Part shown: positions 1 to 11,703 of the stretch, piece by piece | Position numbering within the stretch: position 1 is the first letter of the stretch | How the letters are laid out: every line of letters begins with the position of its first letter | Assembly: GCA_003254925.1 (NCBI GenBank) | Contig: QANZ01011582.1 | Span: 203,826 to 267,825 of the forward strand | DNA length: 64,000 nt | Source: Chamaecrista fasciculata | Lineage: Eukaryota; Streptophyta; Magnoliopsida; Fabales; Fabaceae | Direction of reading: 5' to 3' | Position numbers and translations under genes: made by a program | Notes under the pieces: model-generated | Databases searched by the model: none | What the model saw: only the letters and a program-made list of their open reading frames with translations | What the model was told of the DNA's origin: nothing

Positions 1-4
1 CATT

Positions 5-556
5 ATGGACTACGATTCGGATCAGTGGTCCTTCTTCTCCCTAGCTTCTTTTCTTTCAGATTCTGGAGAGTGTGATGATGATAATTCTTCTGTTGGTAAT
101 TCATCTGCTGCCAGAACTAACACCTCAAGCAAGGTCAAATTTTTGCGCAAGCTTAGGCGATTGCTTCGAGGAAAAGATAGCCATGATCATCACCAAGAAG
201 GTAGTGATTTACCACATTTTAGTACAAGTATAGCAACAGAAAATGATGATGGAGCCGAAGGTCACAAGAATGAGTTTTCAACCCCTAGTTCTAGAATTTC
301 CTTGGAGTCCCACAGGATGACAGATTTGAAGTACAAAGATCGGAGAAATCGTTATAGCATGGATGTGGGAAGACCAAAAGGATTCATTCATAGAAGGTTG
401 AGTTCTGGAGATTTAAAAAACCGACTTGGTACTCCTTTGCCGGATTCCTTAGGCACAGCGAAATCTGAGTTGGTGAAGTATGCTGAAGCTTTAAAAGACT
501 CTGATGAAGGTACCATATATAACAAGTTTCATAAAAGATCAACATCATATATATAG
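5..556 (+). CDS. 3' part of an unrecognised Ser-rich basic protein
   Basis: An open frame of 183 codons ends at TAG 554-556. The frame is also open back to the window edge, so the ATG at 5 may be internal and this is probably the last exon of a gene that starts outside the window. The protein is hydrophilic with no membrane segment. An acidic Ser/Asn-rich start is followed by a basic cluster (KVKFLRKLRRLLRGK, about residues 43-57), a His/Asp/Glu-rich stretch, and several RxxS-type sites such as RRLSSGD near residue 130. It looks like a regulatory or scaffold tail rather than an enzyme. I do not recognise the family. The uninterrupted frame and non-repetitive composition argue for a real exon, but no splice acceptor can be seen because of the edge. 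Confidence 0.5.
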   Translation: MDYDSDQWSFFSLASFLSDSGECDDDNSSVGNSSAARTNTSSKVKFLRKLRRLLRGKDSHDHHQEGSDLPHFSTSIATENDDGAEGHKNEFSTPSSRISLESHRMTDLKYKDRRNRYSMDVGRPKGFIHRRLSSGDLKNRLGTPLPDSLGTAKSELVKYAEALKDSDEGTIYNKFHKRSTSYI

Positions 557-2057
557 GTCTTTTTAACTTATAAGGAATATACAAGTATTTTAGATTAGCA
601 GGGTATACAGTACTAAAAGCTCATGTACCATGTCAGGCATTAGGATCTATGCAGACAATAATGTCAACATATACCAGTATTGTACACAATTTTGGACTTA
701 TCAAATTAAATAATAAGCAATATATGTTGTGAATAGACTTCACAAATTATAGAACATATTTTCTGAAGTTTTATTGGTTTCTTGTTCCTCTTGGTCATAT
801 AGTATTCTTTGTCGTACCTAAGAATCTTTCTGAATATGGGTAAGTTAAGGCTTTCATTCATTTCTTCATATCCGTTGGCATAGTTTGCCCTTGTGTACAA
901 ACGTCAAACTTGGTAACTCAAAAACTCATAGGACTTTACAATTTCACATCCCAAAACTTGGTTAACTTGGTCCAAAACTCGAAAATGGTCAAACTCAATT
1001 AAACTTGCATTCTCTAACTCATAACCTCGGACTAGTTTACTCATAAACTTGGAAATGATGTACTAGCCTCAAAATCAATGAATATGGTCCTGCACTGCAG
1101 TTGTTGAACTCATTTTCATTTCTTTATATCTAAAAATTGGGTTAAGAATCTTATCCTTAACCATCGAAATAATTGCAAATAAATAAATTCTTTTGCTTAC
1201 TGTTTTATTTAACTTTAAATAAGTTGAATACTAAAGAATATAGACTAAAATTTAGTCTTAATCCTTCATTAAATTTATTTCATTCTTGAGTGGAGCAGCA
1301 TGTATTGTATTCTATTATTCAATAAATGTCAATTTAGTTTTATAACCTGTAACTATATAATTTTTTCAATTAGGTGAAAGTGTACTCTCCATTTTTGAGT
1401 TAATTTAAATTCTTGAGTTAGACAAGCTTGATGTAAACATATTTCTGGAGATGATATTGAGTATTGACCAAAACTTGAGTATTATTATCACATGTATATT
1501 ATGATTCGTCAGCAACGGTATAAAAGCTTATGTTATTAGGTTCCATGTAGCCAAAGGTTCACGTGAGGCAAACAGAACATACAAATCAGTCTCAGGAAAT
1601 GAATGATTTGTAGTAAGCTTTCTCTCAAGTTTACACTAAATTCGTCTTGTTTATCTGCATCTTTTGAGAAAACATCATGACAAAAGTATATATGTTGACC
1701 TCAGAAACTTAGTACGCCGACTAATTTGGGAAAAAAGTACAAGCTTTTTGATATAAGAGAGAGAGAAAGAGATTCTTATTGTTGGCAACAAGTACAGAGT
1801 TCAGAGCATATTAGCAATCTGCCTTTAAAACTACTCAAATCCCTCCCAAATGTTACAGTTTATGGCTTTAAAATGCAGAAAAAATATAGCTAGTGTAACT
1901 GAATGAGTTCATTTCTCATAGACATCTCAACAATATAATAAATAATACAGATTTCTCCATATAGAAACATTAGCAAACTATATGCTTCACTTAATGATAT
2001 ATAGTGGCATAAAAGAAAGTATATTGTAGAGATTATGGTAGCCATGGATGGGGGTGC
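557..2057. other. intergenic, AT-rich, no gene seen
   Basis: AT-rich spacer between the 3' end of the first gene and the convergent GDSL gene. Only short random open frames are present. The last few hundred bases (about 1750-2057) probably include the 3' UTR of the GDSL gene, which is transcribed leftwards. No transposon termini or RNA gene were recognised. Confidence 0.5.
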
Positions 2058-3606
2058 TTATGATATGAGGGCTATGCCTTGTAAAATCAGTGAATCTGCC
2101 AGAACTTGGTTAGCAGCTTGAGAAGGATGGACACTATCCCAAAACACATACTGGGTTGCATTAGAACATGTTCCTACTGATTTTGGGTTGCACAATAATG
2201 ATGTTGTCTCTACAATCCCAGTCCCACAGCAACCTCTCCTTGCCTCAGCAAAACCTGCCATACAAAAATGAATAATTCTATGTTATTTTAATGCAAAAAA
2301 TGAAAGTCCATGTTGGTAAACAATATGTTTGCTAATATAGTTTGGATCACTTCGGTTTAGTTTGAATGATATCAGTTATCATCCAAAAGCCGAATCGATC
2401 TAATCGGTTTTCAGCCAGAATCATCCAGTCAATCCAATTACATAATTGGTTTTGGTCAGTTTGAATCGGACTGGATCAATTGAATTTGAATCGGATTGAA
2501 TCTGAAAAACCCTAGATGCAGATGTTATGTGTACCAGATTTTGAAGGCGATTGAACAAGGTCATAGAGGGGCTTGTAGATATCAAAGATGACAATCTTGA
2601 GACCAGGAAGTTGCTTTTGGAGAGTTGCTGCAGCAGAGTTGACCCTTTTGTTAAATGCTTGTGCATCAGTGTTGATCCTTGAGACACATCCATTCTCATG
2701 AAACCCAAACAAAGTTCTTGCAGCAGGTAGGCAACCCAATGGTGGAAGTGAAGTCACTCCAATTTTCCTTGCTCCCAATCCATACAAGCCCTATTTTCAA
2801 ACAAAGCAGTGAATCAGAGAGATTCCTGAGTATATTTAATATATATACATAAAGATCAGGTAATATCCCCAGCTGATAGCCAGAGATTTCTTGATTGGAT
2901 TTGTCTTATAGCAGAGTTGAAATAGCAAAATAGTGAAAATACCTTGATAAAACTATTGAATGAGTCCAATAGGTATGAGGAATACTGATCAGGAGTGAAG
3001 ACCTTGTTGATCAAAGGATTAACATAGTAATTTTGAACAAAGTCACTACTTCCAGCACTCAATAAGTACAATGCATCCTTGATGATTGATGCTGCTTTCT
3101 TACTGCCAGCAACCTTGGCCAGCTTGGTTTGGTATTCCTTGTAATAACTTAGTTGTTGGGACAATGGGATAGCATGCTGCCATAAAAGTAAAAACAATAA
3201 AATGAATAAACAAGATTTTTCTTTTTTCAAGTCAAATCCAAAGTTACTAATCTAAACTTACATTCAAAATAGCTGCCTTCTCATCATAACCAGAGGCAGC
3301 TGAAGCAAAGTTTGCCCCAATTAGAAGGTTCTTCCCAGATGCTTGTGGGCTAAGATATGGAGGTGCATAAGTTTTAAATCCCAGTGTTTCAGCTGCAAAA
3401 ATAAATAAATAAATAAGTAAAATAAAAAATAAACAAAACTTAAGCTTTTAAATAATTTTTTTTGAAAGTTGTCTGTCCCATTAGAAAAGAATTCTCTGAT
3501 ATTTTGTCAGCAAAATATTCTAATGAACACTAATATAAGTGAGTCCAGCTGGTAACATACCCTACAGTAAGCCATGTGACTCAACTCCAAAATTTTAAAT
3601 CATGAA

Positions 3607-3638
<32 letters not shown>

Positions 3639-3942
3639 GAACCAAACAGAGGAGAGTGAACTACAAGGTTGATGTTTTTCACTTACCTGTAATATCAGTA
3701 GCTAATTTTCCATTGCAGAACCTTCCAGTGGCTTGATGATTGACAAAGTCTCTCCCATAAGGAGGATAATTTGCCTTATAAATAGTGGGCAAATAGTCAT
3801 TATTCCCCACATCAACTGCAGAATCACCAAATGTTATGATAGCAGGCACAAGGGTATCCTGTGCATTGATAATCCCTCCTAAGAAGAAAAATGCAAAGAA
3901 CAACAGAACAAGTGCTTGAACTTCTCTGCTATAGATGTTCAT
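2058..3942 (-). CDS. GDSL esterase/lipase, five exons, complete
   Basis: Predicted secreted serine esterase/lipase of the plant GDSL (SGNH hydrolase) family. Exons on the minus strand are 3942-3687, 3392-3262, 3176-2943, 2790-2535 and 2254-2058. All introns are GT-AG and the joined frame is 1074 nt, giving 357 residues, the usual family length. A hydrophobic signal peptide ends near residue 28. Block I is [11 protein letters not shown] with the nucleophile Ser about 41. [11 protein letters not shown] and [10 protein letters not shown] follow. The C-terminal block DSVHP supplies the catalytic Asp and His (about 332 and 335). The block III motif reads GSSD where many members have GxND, so the usual oxyanion-hole Asn is Ser; this may be a subgroup trait. 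I chose the second Met (3942) because it places the signal peptide at the N terminus; an in-frame ATG at 3993 would add 17 residues. The overall resemblance is to Arabidopsis At5g03810/At5g03820-type lipases. The true substrate cannot be read from sequence. Confidence 0.9.
3607..3632. repeat. (AT)n microsatellite in GDSL intron 1
   Basis: Thirteen perfect AT units lie inside the first intron of the GDSL gene. Length polymorphism would be expected here. Confidence 0.95.
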
Positions 3943-5621
3943 CTTTCTCAAGCTAGCAATGTGCTTCTTTGTGAGGTCACAGCTCAGAATCACACCTTAT
4001 ATGGCTGCTGAAACAGACCCTTATTGAAGTGGGAAGATGGAAGTTGACCACCTCCATTAAATGACAGATCAGAAAGTAGTTATGTTTGCATTAAAGGCTA
4101 TGGAGTACCCTACTTTTGGTGTGTGGTTTGGTATTTTTTTCTCTATGATTTTCTCTTGTATTTACCAGATACTTGCATACTTTATTGATTCATTTGATTT
4201 TGCTGCAATTACTGTTGTTGAGCAAAGTGGTTGAAGATTTTGTGTGTGGGAGCTGGCATAGTAACCTTATTAGTCATTAGAGGGAGCCTACATGTGCAGA
4301 GGATTTATTTCGGTTGTTGCATAGAAAGGTTGACTACGTGTGAGTGAATGAATGATGACAAGTTGGCAAGCACAGTGTAGGAGTGAGGACATTTATATCT
4401 TTCAATTTTCATGGATAAATGAAATGGATTTAAAATTTTGATTAATATATATCATTATTTTTCTGTCATAAATTTTGTGGACCTCCTCTGATTTAAATGA
4501 GAAATGTGGATATTTTTTTTCTCTGTTTGGTTCTTTACATCTTACTTTTTCTTTTTTCTTTTTGTTGGGTGCTTGTGAAGCTCATCTTAATTAAGGAATG
4601 CCTGATACATTGTAAAATTCAGGAGATATTCTTTGGATTAACACCCTTAATATATAGATAAATTAATTTATTTACCATCAAAACATTGCTTCAGACAGAG
4701 TACTAAATCAATGCGAGGTTATTCTTAGTGATAAGCATTTTACTATCACTTAAATAAAGTTTTAGAATTGAGACTTTATCAATGTAACTATTCTCGTTAG
4801 AAGATTCTTTCACCTAATATGCGTGACAGATTTGAATTAATTAGAACAAAGTCCCTAAAATTGAACGGGAACAATTAAAAAAGAAAAAAGGCAAGGCAGA
4901 TTACAGTTATATGTTAATTATATATAGTTGGCTGGCTTTGATGTGGAATATATCAATGCATGCAGTACGTATAGCAATCACAATTTACAACAATCACTTT
5001 CCATCTTGATCATCCATAAATCAAGGCTTCATAAATCACATATATACATGCATAAATTCATACCAGTTTCACGTATTATTAATGGAGTGATGCAAAATAT
5101 CAACTTTCATGTCTGGTTAAGCTTGATTCATTGAACTTTAATGGAGGACCATATTAAGCCTTTATATAGAAATATATCGAGCTCCAACATCTACATATAA
5201 CAGAAATTGGGTATTAGTTGCCATCATCGTTTACTTGTAATACATTTACCTAACAGATGAGATATATATATATATATATATATATTTAGTTTAGGTTTCT
5301 TTTTAATTATCTCAATTTCATATCACAGACTTCTCACGTACAATTTGACTTCTTCAAGCTAGCTATATATATCTTTGAGCCCACATGCATGTGAACACAA
5401 CAGTACACAGTACATTCAGTGCTAAATAGTAGTAATACTAATATTATGGTTAGGCATGTGAAACTAAAAAACATGAGACAACTAGTTTGGTAAACACCAG
5501 ACAAGACACGTTTTGTAATTAGTGCAGCTCGATCTGTGTTTGATTATATTCTGGATGCTTTGAAGTGAAGTACTGTATGTTAAATGCAATATTTTGTTTT
5601 AACCCTATAAATTGTTATTTT
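3943..5621. other. upstream region of the GDSL gene, no gene seen
   Basis: Contains the promoter and 5' UTR of the leftward GDSL gene next to 3942, then AT-rich spacer. A 24-bp AT microsatellite lies at 5262-5285. Small open frames such as 4928-5134 have no recognisable content. Confidence 0.5.
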
Positions 5622-7443
5622 TATGCCAAAATTTTTTTTTGGTCCCCAATGTTTACTCTAAGTTTCGTTGTGGTCCACAATATATATTTTTTGTTCCATT
5701 TTGATCCTTAATGTTTCTTAGAAGTTTTCTTTTGGTCCTAATAATTAACTATTGAATATAGCCATATCTCTCTCATTTCAAATCTAAATACGATGAGATC
5801 CAGGCTATAAGTTGCATTTGATGAGTTCTATCTTTGCTTAGTTGAGGTCCTCAACAAACGAGATCAAATCAGACATGAAATCGAATCTGGAAGTAGGCCG
5901 CTCATTTCATGAAGTTGGTTATATATATATATATATATCTCGTTTTAATTTTGAATGAATGAAATCGAATCTACGAGTTAATTTGACGAGTCCTTTCGAT
6001 GTCTAGTTGGGAACGTTGACAAACGAGGTCAAATGTAGTACTCTAAAAGTTGATATTGATATTTTGACCAAACTCACTCTCGAAGTACTATTTGACCTTT
6101 TTTGCCAATGGATTCAGCTCGATAGACAAAGAACGCGTCAAGAGTAACTTGTAGCTCTGATTTCGTTGCATTCAGATTTGAAACGAGAGATATATGATCA
6201 AATTCATGAAACAAGAAGTGGCCCATTTTCGGGCTCGATTTCATGCCCTATTTGACCTCATTTGCTGATGACTCCAATTTGGCAAAGAAAGAACTCATCA
6301 TCAAATTTAAGTCGTAGCTCTGAGTTCATCGCATTCAGGTTTGAAACGATAAAGATATGACTTCATCAATAGTTAGGGATTAATTAGACCAATTATGAAA
6401 CTTACTAAGGACCAAAATGAAACTATTGAGACATTAAGGACTAAAATGTAACAATAAAAACATTATGGACTAAAACAGAATTTAGGATTAACTCTAGGAG
6501 CCAAAATAGGTTTTCGGCCTTTTTTTCTACTAGAAGTTATCAAAGGCTAATGACAAACTGCAATAAGTGGCCCAAATTCATGACCGCGTCAAGAGTGACT
6601 TGTAGCTCTGATTTCGTTGCATTCAGATTTGAAACGAGAGATATATGACCAAATTCATGAAACAAGAAGTGGCCCATTTTCGGGCTCGATTTCATGCCCT
6701 ATTTGACCTCATTTACTGATGACTCCAATTTGACAAAGAAAGAACTCATCATCAAATTTAAGTCGTAGCTCTGAGTTCACATTTAGGTTTGAAACAATAA
6801 AGATATGACTTCATCAATAGGTAGGGATTAGACCAATTATGAAAATTACTAAGGACCAAAATGAAACTATTGAGAAACATTAAGGACTAAAATGTAACAA
6901 TAAAAAATTACGAACTAAAACAAAATTTAGGATTAACTCTAGGAGCCAAAATAGGTTTTTGGCCTTTTTTTTACAAGTTATCAAAGACTAATGACAAACT
7001 GCAATAAGTGGCCCAAATTCATGAACGCGTCATGAGTAACTTGTACTTCTGATTTCGTTGCATTCAGATTTGACCAAATTCATGAAACAAGAAGTGACCC
7101 ATTTTCAGGCTCGATTTCATACCCTATTTGACCTCATTTACTGATGACTCCAATTTGGCAAAGAAAGAACTCATCATCAAATTTAAATCGTAGCTTTGAG
7201 TTCATTGCATTCAGGTTTGAAACGATTAAGATATGACTTCATCAATAGTTAGGGATTAGACCAATTATGAAACTTACTAAGGACCAAAATGAAACTATTG
7301 AGAAACATTAAGGACTAAAATGTAACAATAAAAATATTACGGACTAAAACAGAATTTAGGATAAACTCTAGGAGCCAAAATAGGTTTTCGGCCTCTTTTT
7401 TTTACTACAAGTTATCAAAGAATAATGACAAACTGCAATAAAA
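5622..7443. repeat. inverted-ended repeat with a three-copy tandem array
   Basis: The left end (5622-5760) and the segment near 6380-6530 are inverted relatives built from 'ggtcc...aatgtt' phrases, as in a foldback, TIR-type element. Within it a unit of roughly 440-450 bp is repeated about three times in tandem. Copies start at about 6131, 6582 and 7023 (shared GCGTCAAGAGTAACTTG or variant) and end near 6574, 7016 and 7443 (shared 'tgacaaactgcaataa'). The copies differ by small indels and substitutions, so the expansion is not brand new. No coding frame is present. Related but more decayed sequence occurs near 29240-29520 and 40713-40980. No target-site duplication could be fixed because the flanks are T-rich. 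Confidence 0.7.
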
Positions 7444-7792
7444 AATAAAAGTTAATTAACATGCTAATAGTACAATTTGGACATAATACAAATAATTAAT
7501 TTACACATGGCAAGAGATGCATTTCTTATATGATTTGATTACGTGACATTAATATTGATCTTCCTTAAAAAGATATTAGAAAATTTAACGAAATGAGTTA
7601 TCTGTACAAAGATCATAGTTTAAGAAAATTTTATGTATTTTATAATTTTTTTATATAATCGATCACGAGATATCATTCAAATATATGTTTTTTCACTTGT
7701 TTCTTATTTTTTTTTTTGTGAAAATGAAAACTGAAAATGAGCCTACCAATCACACCCTAAAACTTTCTCAATGCATGGTTATTTCAAAATAA

Positions 7793-8136
7793 GGCTTAAG
7801 TGCACTTTTAGTCCCCTAACTTTCGCAAAGGTCTCAATTTGGTCTCCTAACTTTTTTCGTTACAATTTTGGTTCCCTAACTTTCGCAAAAGTCTCAATTT
7901 GGTCCCCTAACTTTGATCCCCTAACTTTTGAAAACGTCTCATCGTTGGTCCTCTAATTTTCGTAAAAGTCTCAATTTTGGTCCTCTAACTTGGGACCAAT
8001 GGTGGGACGTTCTCAAAAGTTAGGAGACCAAATTGAGACGTTTTCGTAAGTTAAGGGACCAAAATTGCAACAAAAAAATTAGAGAATCAAATTGAGATCT
8101 TTGCGAAAGTTAAAGAATCAAAAATGCACTTAACCC
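7793..8136. mobile_element. non-autonomous Mutator-like element (MITE)
   Basis: 344-bp element with long terminal inverted repeats. The left end reads GGCTTAAGTGCACTTTTAG and the right end, reverse-complemented, GGGTTAAGTGCATTTTTGA, with similarity continuing for well over 60 bp. It is flanked by a perfect 9-bp duplication, TCAAAATAA, at 7784-7792 and 8137-8145. A 9-bp duplication plus long TIRs is diagnostic of the MULE superfamily. It has no coding capacity and would need a transposase from elsewhere. Confidence 0.88.
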
Positions 8137-8145
8137 TCAAAATAA

Positions 8146-8895
8146 AGATCCATTATGGGATGGGAAGAACTTGGGTTCCTTAGACAATATTTAGGTGGAT
8201 TAATTAATTATGTAGAAATGGAGGCTGCCTGCTTTGTATTATTGTATATTGGCTTTAGTCATTAGTCTCGATCGTAATCACTGGCCAATTATAATGTGAT
8301 GCTGTATTAAGAGAAAAATTCTGATTGGGTAAAAAGCACGTAGGGGCGACTACAATTTGCTTTGGTGGAATGAATATAATTCTGATTGTATATTATGTAT
8401 ATTATCCATTGGTTTAGAATGTATATATATTGAATAGTACATATTGATGTATATTTGGTCTATAATCGTATCTTATTATGACATGGTCCATCTCCAAAGT
8501 TAAACAATATTGTTGTAGATATATATATGTAGATGATCGATGACATGGAAAAGGGTGTCATTTGTGATTTGTCAAACTTCTCCTTAAAATAATGTAGGCA
8601 AGGATAGGATATTTGGTAATTAACTTATTAGAATTTTGATAATCTATTTAATCCAATCAAACAATGTTTTGTATATGTGGCAGTTTTTGGTGGAGAGTAG
8701 CTTAGACTTGCAATATTTTACTCGCATTTTGCTATCAACACGTGTCTTTCTTTTTCTTTTTTCCATTTTTCATCTACATGTATATCACAATTACCGCCTA
8801 AAACGCTTGCTTTGATTTTTTTCTTTCAAAATTTAAATTTCAAACTGCTTTCCTCATGATTTCAAGCTGACCTTCCTCTTCTCTATAATTCACAA
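8146..8895. other. AT-rich spacer, no gene seen
   Basis: No credible coding frame, RNA gene or mobile-element terminus was recognised here. If the region to the right is a Helitron, its undetected 5' end could lie in this interval. Confidence 0.4.
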
Positions 8896-9380
8896 TTGCA
8901 CATTTCAAATTTCAAATATCCCTCACTAGCTGCTTCATTCCTCATTAGCCGCTCTCTTCCTCTTCCTTCATCCAAAATTCACTTCTCTCTCCCGGAAATA
9001 AAAAAACGCAGCCACAAAAATCCGACCTTCCTCTTCTTCTCCCCTCCCATCTCCACCACCACCACCATCGTCTTCTTCTCCTCTTCCGTTTGCCATTTTT
9101 CATTTCTTCGAAATTATCCCTGTTCACCGATTTCGATTTCGACCGACTCCGTTTGCGAGGTAAGCTTCCGATTCCTCATTTCCATTCCATTTTGACACAA
9201 AACTTCTGAGAAGCTAAAAATCCAGCTCCTTCGCCATTTTCAGTTCGAACTTCGTTTCTGCCGTTCAAGCCTCCAAATTCGTTCGACATTGCCACTGTTC
9301 TTCGACTCCGCATCCGACTCCATCGTTTTCACAGTTCGTCAAGTTTTTCCTCTGGGTTTTTGTTTTTTCCTGAGAGATAA
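8896..9380 (+). other. leader-like CT-rich sequence with splice-donor-like site
   Basis: CT-rich sequence at about 8940-9110 resembles a plant 5' UTR. It is followed by GCGAG|GTAAGC at about 9159, a good donor site, and a second CT-rich stretch. No coding frame of substance follows. It may be a captured promoter/leader fragment or the first exon of a noncoding transcript. Confidence 0.3.
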
Positions 9381-9572
9381 GTTGATTCTTTAACAAGAAG
9401 GTTATTTGGGTTGAATACTTTGCTCCATTCATTATTGTAATGCAGTTTGTAAGTTTTGCCTCATTTACTGTTAAGTTGAGATGTTATTCGTTATTGACCT
9501 TTTATTCCATTGAGATATTATTGATTATGGACTCTGAGTTTACTGAGGTATATTTGCTTTATAAATTTATCA

Positions 9573-9933
9573 AGTTATTGTGAAGCACAACCAGGAAGCT
9601 AAAGAAGCTATTAATCTTAAAGGCTACATGGTATTATAGACAGTTTCATTTGTATTACTGTTCTGCTTTTTGTTTGTATATGACAAATTTTAATATATAT
9701 ATATATATATATTGCAAGTTGGAAATCCTCTAAATGATTATCACTATGATGGCTTGGGGATTTTCCAGTTTCGGTGGTCATTTGGTATGATTTCTGATCA
9801 AACATACAAGCAATTGAACCTTCTATGCCATCATGAGAATTTACTATATCCACAAGGTTCATGTAAAAAAATATTAGAAATTACTGATAAAGAAATTGGC
9901 AACATTGATAAGTTCATTATCTTCACTCCTTTG
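9573..9933 (+). pseudogene. serine carboxypeptidase-like fragment (two exons)
   Basis: Two consecutive exon remnants of a plant serine carboxypeptidase (peptidase S10) gene with their intron. The first (9573-9632) encodes QVIVKHNQEAKEAINLKGYM. The second (about 9718-9933) encodes VGNPLNDYHYDGLG... FRWSFGMISDQTY... GNIDKFIIFTP, matching the family segment after the catalytic Ser region (LKGYMVGNP..., HGLISDxTY, GNIDPYSI). The acceptor before the second exon is damaged (gcaa|GTTGG). No upstream exon with the GESYAG nucleophile and no downstream Asp/His exons were found, and stops lie just upstream in frame. It is a fragment, not a gene. Retention of an intron means capture from genomic DNA rather than from mRNA. 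Confidence 0.75.
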
Positions 9934-10927
9934 AGCTTTGTGATTGAAATTTATATTACTCAGATGTTCTATCATAATGTTAGACTTTTGGCATAATTTC
10001 ATATCTTCTGCCTACTTATAGAGTTTAATATTTTCCCCCTTTCAGCTTTGTTGCAGTCTTTGCATTTTTGACATAAGAGAGTGGTATTAATTCTTTTTCT
10101 TGAAATTATGCTTTTATCCTCAACTTTGGAATCAATTTTTTAAGTATTAGTTTTGCCGGTAACTCTCAAATATAGTACTTTCTTTATATTCACTTTCCTT
10201 ATCTTTTCATTCATCTCCTTCTTGCTACGATAAGTTGTTCTATAAGTGCTTCAATATCATTGAACAGGTTTCTGCAGATTTCTGAAGTTAAAAGAGGTTA
10301 TGATGGAAAACATTGAGAAAATACGTCACATATACTTCTTTAGTGTGTGTGTGTATAGAGTGTGGAAGAGAGAAAGTTGGATAGATTGTCTTCTATATAT
10401 TCTTTGTGAGATGCTCAAAATTAAATTAGGATCACTCTGTCATTGAATTAGCGAGATGCAGATTATGTTTGTGAGATGCTCAACATTAAATTAGCAAACT
10501 TCCAAGTATTGTCTTCCTAATTCCATATATTGTTTGTGAGATGCTCTAGGATCGCTCTGTCATTGAATTAGGTACTGGTGTATCCTGAACTCAAAACTTA
10601 GATGAAACTGTGAGTACCGCAGTTAGATATGATTGTTGTTACAGATGGTAGCAAACTTAGATGAAACTTAAAAGACTATGAACATATCATTTATAGTTAA
10701 GTTTTCGAAGCTAATCATTGAATCCAGATAAGCAACTCTCACACACAAAATATCTCAATGACATCTAGCTTCTGTGTTTCTGTGATTGCTGCAGTTCATG
10801 ATAGCTACAGCAGCATCTATGTCATATATATATTCTTGGAACATTAATGTCATGGAAGGCTTTAGCATTAGCTGGTGAAGTTTCTGCCCAGTTCTAAATT
10901 CATTCTTAAAATTTGAAAAATAAAGAA
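9934..10927. other. non-coding stretch with short repeated motif
   Basis: No gene was recognised. A phrase 'tttgtgagatgctc' followed by 'tctgtcattgaattag' recurs at about 10404, 10471 and 10530, a small degenerate tandem repeat. Confidence 0.45.
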
Positions 10928-11294
10928 GGCGAAAATGCACAAACCCCCCGGAAACTTTAGTTATTATACAAAACAGTGACCCTTGACCTTTTGATTTTGT
11001 ACAAATAACTCATTTTATTAAGATTTTCATCAAAAAGAAAATCAGATTTGTTTGTAAGTTTATGATTGTTGTTACATTTTACATTGATGCAAACTTAAAA
11101 TAAATTAATACTGTAATTAACAGAAGTCAAAAAGTTCTTTTAAAAAAATGGTTTTATTTTTTCTAATAAGGATTTTATCCAAAGGGGTTATAAGCACAAA
11201 ACTAAAAGTTAATGGGTCTTTCATTACATATCAGTGCCTTAGGGAGTTTCCTACACTGTAACTAAAGTTTAGAGGAATTTTGTGCATTTTAGCT
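10928..11294. mobile_element. MULE-type MITE
   Basis: 367-bp element with inverted ends. The left end GGCGAAAATGCACAAA and the right end reverse-complemented AGCTAAAATGCACAAA are followed by shared 'aaactttagtta'. Flanks are AATAAAGAA at 10919-10927 and AATAAAAAA at 11295-11303, an 8 of 9 match and so a likely 9-bp target-site duplication. It is non-coding and sits inside the putative Helitron-like region. Confidence 0.72.
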
Positions 11295-11569
11295 AATAAA
11301 AAATGGCAGCAATGATAAAAAATGCTATGTATGTTCACTGGAATATTGAATTCTCTTCCTTAATGATTGAAACTGCTTTCATTTTGTTTGTGAAAACTGA
11401 AGAAAATCCTAGGTGGATGCATATTTGTGTAGGTTTTTTAAGGATTGAAAAGATATTTGTTTACATTTTTATATTACAGGGGAAGTTTGCATCATTTCAA
11501 ACAATTGATGCGGGGCTGAAGAGTTATACCTTTTTGGAGACTAATATTTGTTTTTGTTTCTCTTTGTAG

Positions 11570-11697
11570 TGATTTCTGAGTTAATACACTATACCGCAGC
11601 AGGAAACTTTGATGGTGTTTCTGCTCACACGCCCTTAATCCAAGTGATTGTACCTCAAGTTATGACTCTAAAATCACAGCTTAGCGATTGTTCAAAG
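11570..11697 (+). pseudogene. exon-like segment of unknown origin
   Basis: 128-bp segment bounded by a good acceptor (ttctctttgtag) and donor (AAAG|GTATGC). One frame is open and reads ISELIHYTAAGNFDG... VIVPQVMTLKSQLSDCSK. A preceding segment at about 11480-11540 also looks exonic (KFASFQTIDAGLKSY). I do not recognise the protein. No connected gene model could be built across 11-14 kb, so this is more likely a captured fragment or a relic than part of a working gene. Confidence 0.35.
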
Positions 11698-11703
11698 GTA
11701 TGC

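Noticed and set aside
2340..2510. Repetitive 'aatcgg/aattgg' sequence in GDSL intron 4 considered as a hAT relic
   Set aside because: It resembles decayed hAT subterminal repeats, but no termini or target duplication could be found.
5622..7443. Regularly spaced repeats considered as a CRISPR-like array
   Set aside because: Units of about 445 bp in direct tandem without short spacers; this is an expanded transposon segment in a plant genome.
8945..9127. Minus-strand frame rich in Trp and Arg
   Set aside because: It is the reverse complement of a CT-rich leader-like stretch; low complexity with no domain.
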